The position numbers and the translations under genes are program-made. A stretch of DNA of 64,000 nt from Thainema sp966674685 (lineage in GTDB: Bacteria; Cyanobacteriota; Cyanobacteriia; Phormidesmidales; Phormidesmidaceae), in contig CBKWJC010000020.1 in the NCBI GenBank assembly GCA_966674685.1, positions 1-64,000 of the forward strand, given 5' to 3'. Position 1 is the stretch's first letter; the number at the start of each line of letters is the position of its first letter. The notes below the pieces were generated by a model that had not been told where the DNA came from, did no database searches, and saw nothing but the letters and a program-made list of their open reading frames with translations. Positions 53,927 to 63,313 of the stretch are shown here, in pieces.

Positions 53927-56900
53927 CCTAGATGTCCCCCACTCAGTTCTATGATGACCTCAAACTCAAAGTTTTGGACGAGTAGATTGAGATAGGTTGC
54001 GAGTTCAGGCTGGGCATCTGCGATCGCAGATGCCAGTTGCTGAATCTGCTCTCCATCCGCACTGGTTGCAGCCTGATGAACAGCAGCTAGCCAGTCGGGG
54101 GACTGCTGGGCAAAATACTGAGTGTCAAATGAAACGGGCGATGCTGGCAAATGCGATAGATCTACGGGTGAATCAACTTCAGGTGCATACTCATACTGCA
54201 CCCCTAAATATTCAGCCATCTTCTCAAAAATCAGCCAGTCTTGGAAAGGCTTGCGTACAAAATCATCGCAGCCCGACGCTAGGATATTCGCTCGTTCTTC
54301 CTCAAATGCACTAGCCGTCAAGGCAATGATCACTGTGGCCTGTCCATCAATATGAGACTTGATTTCAGCCGCAGCTTGATCGCCTGACATGACGGGCATC
54401 CGCATATCCATCCAAATTAAGTGAGGTCGCCAACGATACCATTTTTCAATCGCTTCTTGACCGTTCGCGGCTTCCTCCACCTGAAAGCCAACCTTGGTTA
54501 ACAAAGTCACCATCAGCTGACGACCATAGTCATGATCATCCACCACCAAAATTCGAAACGGACATTGTCCCGGCGCTAATGCTACCGGACAGCGATAGGA
54601 ATGGTATGCAGGCAGAATGGCTGTTTGCGATCGCACCAGCGGTAAGCGCACAGCAAACGTCGAACCTGCCGCAGAAGTTGACTCTAGGCGAATATCGCCG
54701 CCAAACATCTGGGCAAACTTCTGACTAATCGTTAATCCTAAACCCGTCCCCACATGGGATCGGCGGCCAATAGTCGTTTGCATAAACGGCTTAAACAGCA
54801 GATCAACTTCCTCTGACGGAATGCCTGGCCCCGTATCTTCAATAGCAAAGTAGAGCCAAACAATATCATCACTAATGACATCACCAACAGCATCATTACT
54901 GGCATCATCCGCGTCACTGCCGCTCGGGTCATCAATATCGCCACTAGCGGCATGATCTGCACTGTCACCGCTGGTACCATCAATATCGCCAGCTAGATCA
55001 GTCACACTGCCGCTATGCCCAGCATTACGCTCAGCATTACCATGCGCGGCATTGGGATACACATCATATTTCGCCCCAAAGCTTGTATCATCAGCTACAT
55101 GGTTGACCCAATTTATACGGTTATTGTTCCGCTCATGGCCTGCATTATCTAGCTGAACGCGCAGCTTGACCGCTCCCGTATTGGTGAACTTAATAGCATT
55201 ACCCAGCAAATTAATTAGAATTTGGCGCAGCTTTCCTTCATCACCAATTACCGATTGCGGCAGATCAGGAGCCAACTCGACATCAAACGCCAGATCCTTA
55301 GCAGCAGCCTTAGCCTGTAGCATACTCTGGATGGACGCCAACAGGTCATGCAGATCAAACTGGGCATTGTGTAGCGTTAAGCGGCCCGCCTCGATTTTTG
55401 ACATGTCTAAAATGTCATTGATCAGCGTCAGCAGATGTTCACCACTTTGGTTAATCGTGTCGAGATATTCTCGCTGAATATCCGGCAAATTGGTTTCTCG
55501 CTGCATCAGTTGGGTAAAGCCCAAAATCGCATTCAGCGGTGTTCGCAGTTCGTGGCTCATGTGAGACAGAAACTCGCTTTTTGCCCGATTGGAGGCATCA
55601 GCAGCGTCCCTGGCCTGACGCATGACGGCTTCGGACTGGAGGGCTTGAATCACCTGGCGCGACTTCTCTCGGACTTCTCGCACATATTCCGCCTGCCGCA
55701 GCGCAATGCCAAGCTGTTTCCCTAACCGAATCATGGCTTTGACTTCCCAGGGTTCCCACTGGCGCGGTTCCGTTTGCTGATAGGCCGTTAACATGCCCCA
55801 GAGGTGGTTGCCCTGAAAGATAGGAGCGATGATATAGGCTCGTATTTGATACTCTTCTAACGCCTGGATGTAGCAGTCGGAAAACTGGCGGCTATACACG
55901 TCATTGGCTACAAAACTTTCGATTTTGGCCGCTGCCGAAGCCGACTGCACAAAGGACGCGTCCTCAGCGTAATACTCAGCAGCGCTAGGATCAGCGGAGT
56001 GCGGATAGGCGGTGTCAGAGTGAAGAATCTGCGATCGCAAGGATCGATCTGCATTCAGATCATCCTCTGCCCTCGGCGGCGAAAAATTTTGCTCCACTTG
56101 AGCGAGAGCCTGGTTGATATGCTCAATTTCAGTGACTGTTTTATCCACTAAATCCTCAGCTCCTTCGACCGCAGTTGAGGACGCTGTTGCAGGTACAGTT
56201 GAGGACTGGGACTGATTCGGATCGGGACTGCCTGAATTCGTTCGCGAGAAATAGGGCTTGGAGTTGTGAATCAGTTGAATAATTTTGCGATCGCCAATAT
56301 TGAGTTTTAGAGTCGGATCTTGGCTCTGGCGGGCAAGTAAAGATCGTTTGTTGGGCGCAATTGATTCGGCTACAAACTCGCCCGTTTCGTCCAAATTGAA
56401 CTGATAAACCGCGACACAGTCTACACTGAGCAGCTTGCGAGCCTCGTGGGTAACAGTGCTAAAAATCGTGTCCACATCTAGAAAGGCCCGCGTCCGATCG
56501 ACCACGGCATCCACGGCATTAGCGGTCGCCGCTTGTTTCTGCAACTGACGGCGAATCTCAGCTTCAGCCGCTTCCGAGGCTCGCTGGAGTTCGTCTGATT
56601 TTTGCCGAACCTGAATCAGCAGATCGGCCTGATGCAGCGCAATGCCCAACTGCTTGCCCACATGGGTCATCAGGCGAGCGTCTTCCATAGACCAGGTGCG
56701 GGGATGCTGATGCTGGTACACAGCTAAGAGACCCCACAGTCGATTTTGCTGAAAGACTGGCGAAATGATGTAGGCTCGAATTTCAAACTGCTCCAGCATC
56801 TGACGATAGCAGCTTGGCACAATCTCGACTTGGGTATCGTTGGCTTGATGAATGTCGCCCTTTTGAAAACAGCCACCCTGCGTCTGCTGCAAATGCAGAT

Positions 56901-58854
56901 CGGCCCAGGTTGTATGAATTCCATTGCCAACCAGCCGGGAATAGGCCGGATCAACCGATTCAGCCACAAATGTGCCGCTCCAGTCGGGGTTGAACTGGTA
57001 AATCGCCACGCGATCGCACTTAAAAAACTGCTGCACTGCTGTCGTTGTATCTTGCAGAATCGTCTCCAGCTTGAGGCTACGGCGCATCTGATCGACAATT
57101 CGAGCCATTGCCTGATCGGTATTTGACTTTTCCAGCAGTTGAATCTCGGCCTGCTTCTGGGCGGTGATATCTCGGCCCACCCCCTGATATTCCACCACCT
57201 GACCCGCATCATTCAAAATCACTCGGTCATGCCACTGCTGCCAGCGAAGACTGCCGTCCGGATTAATGACCCGATGCTCACAGACCATGTAGGGATTTTC
57301 CGGCGAAAGGGAATTTATCAATTCCTGCGCGGCTGGAATATCTTCTGCCGGAATCAGCGGCAGAAATGTTTGCCCTACCAGCTCAGCTTCCGTTTTATTG
57401 AAATAGCGACAGTATGCCTGATTGACAAAGGTGATCGTGCCGTCCGGCTGATAGCGACAAATCAGCTCGGTTTGGCCTTCAATGATGCCACGATAGCGCT
57501 GTTCACTTTGCTGGAGCTGTTCATTGGTTTGGGCCAAGCTAACTGTACGTTCGGCCACTCGGCTTTCCAGCAGTGCCAAAGACGTTTGAATCTGCTGAGC
57601 CATTCGCTGAAACGATTGCGTTAAGCTCTGAAACTCGTAAATCCATGAGGGCTTCAGGTGGGGTTGCAGTTTGCCATCTGCATCTGCGATCGCATCGGCT
57701 GCTTGAGTTAGGCGGGTAAGCGGCTGAGCAATCCAGCGTGACGTAAAAATGCCCGCTCCGGCTGAAATCACTAGCGCGAGTAAACAAAACACAATGGTGC
57801 GATTGCGGTTGGCAATAATCTGCGCCATAAAGTCTGATTCAGGCACCATCACCACCACTAGCCAGTCCAACCCCCACTGATCGCGATAGTTATCAATCTG
57901 CAAAAACTGCCGCTCACCGTTTAGCTCAACCGTTAGCTGCTGCAGCGAATAAATTTGGTTTAAATCCTGGTACTCATCCCGCAACAACGTCGCTGCCCCT
58001 CGAATGAGTGGATCATTCGTCTCAAATACGTTGATCCGCTGGGCCTGATTATTGTTAACAATGAAGGGTTGATCGAGGGTTGAACTCGCTACCAGCAAAC
58101 CCGACCGCTCGATAATGAACGTTTGTCCAGATTGACCGATCTCAATTTGCTTCAGAAAATCACTAATTTGATCTAGAAAAAAATTAGTCGCAAAAACGCC
58201 AATCAAGCGATTCGTCTCGTCATAAACGGGTACGCTAGCTGGCATCGCCATGAGCGGATAGGCGTGATACGGAAAAATCTCACCCCAAGTTGGCTTACCC
58301 GCATTGACAGCAGCGGTATACCACGGGCGGCTACGAATCGGAAAATTAGGCGTTTCGCTTAGCAGTTTCGTTGAACGCCCCTGTTCATCCACTGCATAGA
58401 ACCGAATGCTCCCGCCCAAATGGGTACCCGCTTCCATGCGCTGATAGTCACGGCCATAAAAACTACCTGTACCAATAAACTGCTCAGTTTCGGATCCCCA
58501 AAGAAACGATGCCACTGTCGGAAACAGCTTGGCCTGATAGAAAAAGTGGCGATTCAGCGCTTCTAAATCGGTTGGATCGAGATAGCCTAAACTGACCGCA
58601 TCCCGATTCAGCCGATTGACCAAATGCGGATCTTCAAGATAATCATCTAGCTTTTGATCAATGCGAGTGGCGACCTCCTGCCGCAGTTGAGCTGCCACAT
58701 CGTTGACGGCCTGCCGCCCATTACGCACCGATAAGTAGCCTGTTAGACCAACCGCCAGCGAAATCTGTAGCAGAAACGGCACGATTAGGAGCAGCCGTAA
58801 CGACAAACCTTTGGTTGGAACAGACTCAGATTTAGAAGCGTGGGAAGAGGTCAT
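53923..58854 (-). CDS. dCache-HAMP-PAS-GAF-GAF hybrid histidine kinase
   Basis: A 1643-residue membrane kinase. Order: TM about 20-42; extracytoplasmic dCache about 45-340; TM about 342-368; HAMP; PAS/PAC about 445-565; GAF 585-745; GAF 775-1058 with a long Ser/Glu-rich insertion; HisKA with the phospho-histidine near 1097 in SHMSHELRTPLNAILGF; HATPase with N-box LLGNAIKFTN and DTGPGIP; REC at about 1433-1550 (ILVVDDHDYGRQL, MDMRMPVMSG). The HATPase has an insertion of about 95 residues (1240-1335) rich in Asp, Ser, Gly and Ala between N-box and DTGPG. It is coupled to the GGDEF-EAL gene. Confidence 0.96.
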   Translation of the reverse strand: MTSSHASKSESVPTKGLSLRLLLIVPFLLQISLAVGLTGYLSVRNGRQAVNDVAAQLRQEVATRIDQKLDDYLEDPHLVNRLNRDAVSLGYLDPTDLEALNRHFFYQAKLFPTVASFLWGSETEQFIGTGSFYGRDYQRMEAGTHLGGSIRFYAVDEQGRSTKLLSETPNFPIRSRPWYTAAVNAGKPTWGEIFPYHAYPLMAMPASVPVYDETNRLIGVFATNFFLDQISDFLKQIEIGQSGQTFIIERSGLLVASSTLDQPFIVNNNQAQRINVFETNDPLIRGAATLLRDEYQDLNQIYSLQQLTVELNGERQFLQIDNYRDQWGLDWLVVVMVPESDFMAQIIANRNRTIVFCLLALVISAGAGIFTSRWIAQPLTRLTQAADAIADADGKLQPHLKPSWIYEFQSLTQSFQRMAQQIQTSLALLESRVAERTVSLAQTNEQLQQSEQRYRGIIEGQTELICRYQPDGTITFVNQAYCRYFNKTEAELVGQTFLPLIPAEDIPAAQELINSLSPENPYMVCEHRVINPDGSLRWQQWHDRVILNDAGQVVEYQGVGRDITAQKQAEIQLLEKSNTDQAMARIVDQMRRSLKLETILQDTTTAVQQFFKCDRVAIYQFNPDWSGTFVAESVDPAYSRLVGNGIHTTWADLHLQQTQGGCFQKGDIHQANDTQVEIVPSCYRQMLEQFEIRAYIISPVFQQNRLWGLLAVYQHQHPRTWSMEDARLMTHVGKQLGIALHQADLLIQVRQKSDELQRASEAAEAEIRRQLQKQAATANAVDAVVDRTRAFLDVDTIFSTVTHEARKLLSVDCVAVYQFNLDETGEFVAESIAPNKRSLLARQSQDPTLKLNIGDRKIIQLIHNSKPYFSRTNSGSPDPNQSQSSTVPATASSTAVEGAEDLVDKTVTEIEHINQALAQVEQNFSPPRAEDDLNADRSLRSQILHSDTAYPHSADPSAAEYYAEDASFVQSASAAAKIESFVANDVYSRQFSDCYIQALEEYQIRAYIIAPIFQGNHLWGMLTAYQQTEPRQWEPWEVKAMIRLGKQLGIALRQAEYVREVREKSRQVIQALQSEAVMRQARDAADASNRAKSEFLSHMSHELRTPLNAILGFTQLMQRETNLPDIQREYLDTINQSGEHLLTLINDILDMSKIEAGRLTLHNAQFDLHDLLASIQSMLQAKAAAKDLAFDVELAPDLPQSVIGDEGKLRQILINLLGNAIKFTNTGAVKLRVQLDNAGHERNNNRINWVNHVADDTSFGAKYDVYPNAAHGNAERNAGHSGSVTDLAGDIDGTSGDSADHAASGDIDDPSGSDADDASNDAVGDVISDDIVWLYFAIEDTGPGIPSEEVDLLFKPFMQTTIGRRSHVGTGLGLTISQKFAQMFGGDIRLESTSAAGSTFAVRLPLVRSQTAILPAYHSYRCPVALAPGQCPFRILVVDDHDYGRQLMVTLLTKVGFQVEEAANGQEAIEKWYRWRPHLIWMDMRMPVMSGDQAAAEIKSHIDGQATVIIALTASAFEEERANILASGCDDFVRKPFQDWLIFEKMAEYLGVQYEYAPEVDSPVDLSHLPASPVSFDTQYFAQQSPDWLAAVHQAATSADGEQIQQLASAIADAQPELATYLNLLVQNFEFEVIIELSGGHLG

Positions 58855-59134
58855 ACATGCATCTCAAAACAGAATGGCAAGCCCTGCCATAGTAGGAGCG
58901 CTAGCGCAGCCATGCCCGAAGGGCTATATGGCCATTCAGCCCTACCTAAAATCAGCGGTTTCAGACATTTTCTGATAAACATAGAACACCCCAGCATTGC
59001 CCAACCCGAACCAGATGGAGTAGTTTGCCGCTGCATTGTAGTGACAAAATGTTGCTCCGAGTCTTTGGTATACACTGTTGAGCCGACAAATACATTGGCT
59101 AAATCTCGGAAATTATTCCGTAGAAATTGGCATT

Positions 59135-59235
59135 CTCACATCTTGCACCTTGCACGTTGAGAACCCGAAGCCGCTAGTTTGCCGCCGCATCGTAGCGATA
59201 AAATAGCCTTTCTGAGTTTTGGTGCAAGATATGAG
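59135..59235. repeat. family A palindromic element, copy 3
   Basis: A 101-bp copy with ends CTCACATCTTGC (59135-59146) and GCAAGATATGAG (59224-59235). It contains ACCTTGCACGTTGAGAACCC and TTGCCGCCGCATCG. Confidence 0.85.
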
Positions 59236-59571
59236 AAGAGAGGTTAGACTTTGGGGTTCTTAAAAGGTAGTTGGCCGGGAAAGAGCGATTGCTGTAGGTA
59301 TCTGCCCAAAAACTAAACTCAATTTTAAAGCCGAAAGACATTCTTTTAACGAAAGAGTTGTTACCTCCTCAGACGTTGCATTACGTGATATCAAACTTGC
59401 CAATAAAAATCAATTTGCCTTTCGGTAAAAGCTCTACCGAATCAGTGTCTACTCCACATTAGACCGATAATTTTACAGCCAAATTTTAGATAATAAGTCG
59501 GTTGGCATGAATACATGCATCTAAAAAAACTGGGAAAGTACTCTCCGGGGCGCTCCTCCGGTTTTTTAGAT

Positions 59572-59664
59572 ACAGCATTTTTCGACTTCGTGAGGTGCGT
59601 AGAAGTGTTTCTCTGCCGGAGGCAAAGAAACACTTTCGCACTCCACCAATGTGGGAAATGCTGC
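59572..59664. repeat. long imperfect stem-loop with a 13-nt apical loop
   Basis: The apical stem is 59603-59612 with 59626-59635, loop CTGCCGGAGGCAA. Outer arms (CAGCATTT with AAATGCTG) extend it to about 90 bp with mismatches. Confidence 0.7.
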
Positions 59665-60064
59665 ATGCATTTGCGATATGCATTTGCTGTATGTATTTAT
59701 TGATATACAGCTACTTATTCGGGACAAGCTAGCCAAATTTAGTGGCAATTGTAGGTCAATTTGGCTGAGTAAAAAAGATCCCAATATATTGAACGGGTTT
59801 AACCTCTGTATGCCCTGAAATGAGGCAGTTATGTACGCTACCGACTTAGTTCTTAACATCTCAGCCATAACGGCTTGATTCAGACTAAGCGCGATCGCAC
59901 CTCAGTGCCCACTCATCTAGCGGCTATACTAGCCCTCCCAGTAACATGGATTGCGACAATACCGACCCAAATTAGAGCCGAAATTAGATCGGCATTCGCC
60001 ACCCCATGCCTGTGTCGTTAAAATCACGGTATCTGTTGACTGACAGCACGTTAATTACAGTTTC

Positions 60065-61306
60065 ATGATCAATTCACTGGTTTACTACCTAGCCCAAGCG
60101 ACAACGGCAACCCCAACCACGGCTCCACCCCCTGAGTCCGCGCCTGGAGTAGCACCCGAAACCACCGATCCAGCAGTGCAGGCGGCGACTGAAACCGTCG
60201 AAAAAGTTGGCAAAGCAATTGAATCACTGCCGATTGCCTCGCAGATGAATCCAGAACTGCGGTTTGTCTTAGTCATTAGCACAGCAATTCTGATTACGCT
60301 GCTGATTAGCCAGTTGATTCCCCGACTGCTCCAGTTTCTGATTAACCGACTGGCGAATCCGGGTGTACGAGAGGTTTACGACAAAGTTTTCAGTCCCCAC
60401 AATCAGCTAATTGGCTGGGTGATTAGCCTGACGATTGGCGATATTGTGATTTTGATCTTGAGCCGGACCCGCTGGGGACGCTGGACAGAAATCGTCTTTA
60501 GTTTATTGTTAACTATTGCGATTAGCTGGCTGGGTTCACGGCTGTTTAGGCAATATTTTGATGTATACCTGCTGGATGCCGCTGTCCGCAGGGGGCGAAA
60601 AGTGAATAGTGAATTGCTGGTCGTAGGCAAGTATGTGGCCAATTTTGCGATCGCAGTTATTGCCATTTCCCTATTTGCCGAAACCCATAATTTTAATATC
60701 TTTGGCCTATTTGCCAGTTTGGGAATCGGTGGACTTGCGATCGCATTTGCGGCCCAGAAAACCTTAGAACAGCTACTCGGCGGCGTAGTGATCTATGTGG
60801 ATCGCCCCTTCGTGGTAGATGACTATGTGGGGCTGCCCGATGGCACATTTGGTCGAGTCGAATCCATTGGTTTGCGCTCCACCAAAATTCGCACCTCCGG
60901 CAAAGGAACGCTAGTGATTGTGCCCAACAGCGCTCTGAGTGAGGCCACGATTGAAAACTTCACGGGTGCCAAGAAGGTGATGTCGATTATCTATCTCAAC
61001 TTCTACCGGATTATTCCCAGTGAAGAGGCGGCGCTGATTCGACAGGTCATTCTGGAAAGTACAGGTGATATCTTCGGGATTGACTCGCGCAGTACCGATG
61101 TCACATTTCGCGAAGTGGAGCAGGGCAAGCGCAGTCAGGCTCAAATCACCTTTTTCATTCTAGGTTCTGGTGAAGTCTCAATGGAACTGCGGCGGCAGCT
61201 TTTGGATATTGCCAACCAGAAAATTACCCAGCGGCTGAAAGAATATGGCATCGCCTTTGATATCAACGAACCAACGATTTACGTTGATTCGCCCATTACG
61301 ATCTAA
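60065..61306 (+). CDS. MscS-family mechanosensitive channel (first of tandem pair)
   Basis: A 413-residue small-conductance mechanosensitive channel homologue. The N terminus (about 75 residues) is a Thr/Pro/Ala-rich, possibly exported segment. Helices follow (FVLVISTAILITLLISQLIP, IGWVISLTIGDIVILIL, WTEIVFSLLLTIAISWLGS). The pore helix is LGIGGLAIAFAAQKTLEQLL, then the beta domain VDRPFVVDDYVGLPDGTFGR with ESIGLRSTKIRT. It is followed by a 20-bp perfect hairpin and a paralogue. It acts in osmotic downshock relief. Confidence 0.95.
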   Translation: MINSLVYYLAQATTATPTTAPPPESAPGVAPETTDPAVQAATETVEKVGKAIESLPIASQMNPELRFVLVISTAILITLLISQLIPRLLQFLINRLANPGVREVYDKVFSPHNQLIGWVISLTIGDIVILILSRTRWGRWTEIVFSLLLTIAISWLGSRLFRQYFDVYLLDAAVRRGRKVNSELLVVGKYVANFAIAVIAISLFAETHNFNIFGLFASLGIGGLAIAFAAQKTLEQLLGGVVIYVDRPFVVDDYVGLPDGTFGRVESIGLRSTKIRTSGKGTLVIVPNSALSEATIENFTGAKKVMSIIYLNFYRIIPSEEAALIRQVILESTGDIFGIDSRSTDVTFREVEQGKRSQAQITFFILGSGEVSMELRRQLLDIANQKITQRLKEYGIAFDINEPTIYVDSPITI

Positions 61307-61314
61307 TTCACCCA

Positions 61315-61367
61315 ATTAGTGTTTATAAACCGTTTGTTTGCGCTGCCAACGGTTTATAAACACTAAT
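61315..61367. repeat. hairpin with 13-nt loop between mscS paralogues
   Basis: A perfect 20-bp stem (61315-61334 with 61348-61367), loop TGTTTGCGCTGCC, 9 bp past the first mscS stop. Confidence 0.88.
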
Positions 61368-61481
61368 CGTGGGTCTTGAACGGGATTTTGGCGCGACCCT
61401 GCCTAAGGTTTGGTTTAGTGAAATCTCTATATTGGGTGCAAGATACGATTCCAGCTTGTTATTCTCACGACTCTTCCAGTT

Positions 61482-62606
61482 ATGCTCTCTGACCTCAATG
61501 ACGTTCTACAGCTCAACCTCCCGCGGCTAACTGGGGGTGAAGCGCCATCAGGAATTTACAGCGCCTTGATCTTTGCGGTCTTTATCGCGCTCTCGCTGCT
61601 GATCGGTCGCTATACGCCCGGTATCGTTAAACTGATCATCCATCGGATCGCACCCAACAAAGTGGGTGAAATTTATGACAATCTTATCGATCCGGTCAAA
61701 GGGCCATTTCGCTGGGCAGGTACCTTCATCTTCATTTCGCTCTCAATGGTGTGGATTGAAGAGAGCTTCAGCCGTCTATACGATTTTTTTCAGCCACTGC
61801 TTGATTTAGCCGTCATCGTCAGCATGGCCTGGTTGGCCTCCCGCCTGTTCCGCCAAGTTGTCCACATCTACGGCATTGAGCTACTGCGGCGCTGGGGGCG
61901 AGAAGTGGACGAGCTGCTGCTGGTGTTTGAAACCCTGGCCAATGTGATTATTGGTCTGTTCGCTGTGCTGGCCTTTGCCCAAAGCCAAAACTTCAACTTA
62001 GTCGGCCTGATCGCCAGTTTGGGAATCGGTGGACTTGCGATCGCATTTGCCGCCCAAAAAATCTTGGAACAGTTGCTCAGCACGATTGTGCTGTACTTGG
62101 ATCGCCCCTTTGTCCCCGGCGAATATATTCGGCTGAGCAACGGTCAGCTCGGTCGAGTCGAATCTATCGGTCTGCGCTCCACCAAAATTCGCACCGCCGC
62201 CAAAAGCACACTCATGGTGCTACCCAACTCCATCCTAGTCAACGTCGAAATCGAAAACGTCACCCGCGCCAAGAAAGTCATGGTCATGCTCTATCTAGAC
62301 TTTCTGCGATCGCTAACAGAACAAGATGCCGCACTGGTCAAGCAAGTCATTACCCGCAGCACCAATTCTCTCTTCGGCATCGACCCCGGCAGCACCAGCA
62401 TTTCGTTCACATCTCACAACGGCCAAACCATGCAGCGCGTGCGAGTCACATTCTTTATACTGGGTTCCAGTGAAAACTCAATTCAGTTGAGAAAACGACT
62501 GCTCGAACTGGCCAACGACAACATTTCCAAGCAGCTACTGAAATACGGCATCGAATTCACCATTCAAGACCCCACCATCTACGTAGAATCTCCAGTCACC
62601 ATCTAG
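61482..62606 (+). CDS. MscS-family mechanosensitive channel (second of tandem pair)
   Basis: A 374-residue paralogue of the channel upstream, lacking its Pro/Thr-rich N-terminal extension. Helices: YSALIFAVFIALSLLIG, FRWAGTFIFISLSMVWI, PLLDLAVIVSMAWLASR. The pore helix LGIGGLAIAFAAQKILEQLL and the beta domain LDRPFVPGEYIRLSNGQLGR match closely. The C-terminal domain ends IQDPTIYVESPVTI, nearly the same as the first copy's ending. Both channels could form mixed heptamers, an inference. Confidence 0.95.
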   Translation: MLSDLNDVLQLNLPRLTGGEAPSGIYSALIFAVFIALSLLIGRYTPGIVKLIIHRIAPNKVGEIYDNLIDPVKGPFRWAGTFIFISLSMVWIEESFSRLYDFFQPLLDLAVIVSMAWLASRLFRQVVHIYGIELLRRWGREVDELLLVFETLANVIIGLFAVLAFAQSQNFNLVGLIASLGIGGLAIAFAAQKILEQLLSTIVLYLDRPFVPGEYIRLSNGQLGRVESIGLRSTKIRTAAKSTLMVLPNSILVNVEIENVTRAKKVMVMLYLDFLRSLTEQDAALVKQVITRSTNSLFGIDPGSTSISFTSHNGQTMQRVRVTFFILGSSENSIQLRKRLLELANDNISKQLLKYGIEFTIQDPTIYVESPVTI

Positions 62607-62677
62607 TCAACGATCCAGGCTGGTCACATACGAACCACTATCGATTCTCTAACTTGTAATATTGAGTCCGTGTACAA

Positions 62678-62742
62678 GAAGCCAATTTATGTTTTGTGAA
62701 AAGCTAGCTGAGCTAGCTTTTCACAAAACATAAATTGGCTTC
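62678..62742. repeat. perfect 32-bp palindrome
   Basis: Arms 62678-62709 and 62711-62742 are exactly complementary with only one central base (62710). It lies 71 bp past the second mscS stop. It may be a terminator, protein-binding site or mobile hairpin. Confidence 0.9.
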
Positions 62743-62917
62743 GGAAATCCGCATTGGCATTCGAGGACATTCGTACTTAAACTGCGGTTGCATAGAAGGC
62801 TGCATGCTGCCTCACAAGCCAGTTCGCGAGAAGTTGCTCGAACAATTTCTCCCAAATCCCCAGGTTTATGATACAAGTGTACTAGCACGACAAACAGTTA
62901 CATACTCGCTCCGCCAG

Positions 62918-63313
62918 CTAGTCAGGCAGCAGCGCTGTGATTTGATCAACAAACTCCTGGTGATCAACCACAGGCTTTGAAATGTAGCCATCTGCACCAC
63001 TTTGATCCAGAAAATTCTCGCGATCGCCTTCCATCGCGTGCGCCGTAACCAAAATAATGGGCAGGTTTGCGGTCTTAGGATTCGCCTTCAAAATCTGGGT
63101 GATCTTAATACCATCAACAGGCTTGCCTTCATACATACTGTGAGACAGCGACACATCCATCAAAATGATGTCTACCGCTCCGCTCTCGGCAATTGCCATC
63201 ACTTCGTCAACGTTTTCAGTATGCTTAACATCCATCCCGCCCCGTTTCGTCAAAATCTTAGAAAAGACGCGGGCATTGATTAGATCATCCTCAACAATGA
63301 GAACTGTTTTCAT
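62918..63313 (-). CDS. CheY-like response regulator
   Basis: A 131-residue single REC domain. The acidic pocket is in LIVEDDLINARVFSKIL, the phosphoacceptor Asp in VDIILMDVSLSHSMYEG, the Thr/Ser switch in IILVTAHAMEGD and the conserved Lys in YISKPV. The loop after the phosphoacceptor carries a short insertion (SHSMYEGKPVDG), common in regulators linked to hybrid kinases in cyanobacteria. There is no output domain and no kinase gene next to it. Confidence 0.93.
   Translation of the reverse strand: MKTVLIVEDDLINARVFSKILTKRGGMDVKHTENVDEVMAIAESGAVDIILMDVSLSHSMYEGKPVDGIKITQILKANPKTANLPIILVTAHAMEGDRENFLDQSGADGYISKPVVDHQEFVDQITALLPD

Larger units (their letters stand above)
58855..60064. other. 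1.2-kb spacer with family A copy and complex hairpins
   Basis: No gene is supported. The contents are the family A copy at 59135-59235, a loose stem pair around 59519-59573 (CTAAAAAAACTGG with CCGGTTTTTTAG), the hairpin at 59603-59635 and a HIP1 site near 59892. Several 60-100 codon frames exist on both strands, but they overlap the hairpins and lack ribosome sites. Parts of an old mobile element could lie here. Confidence 0.6.

Noticed and set aside
59400..59460. tRNA-like CTTTCGG...CCGAA stem
   Set aside because: Only one short stem can be drawn; no cloverleaf with a T-loop GTTCGA is present. No tRNA or rRNA was found in the window.
59442..59868. several overlapping 60-100-codon frames on both strands
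   Set aside because: They overlap a long imperfect stem-loop; the inverted repeat itself produces the mirrored open frames.
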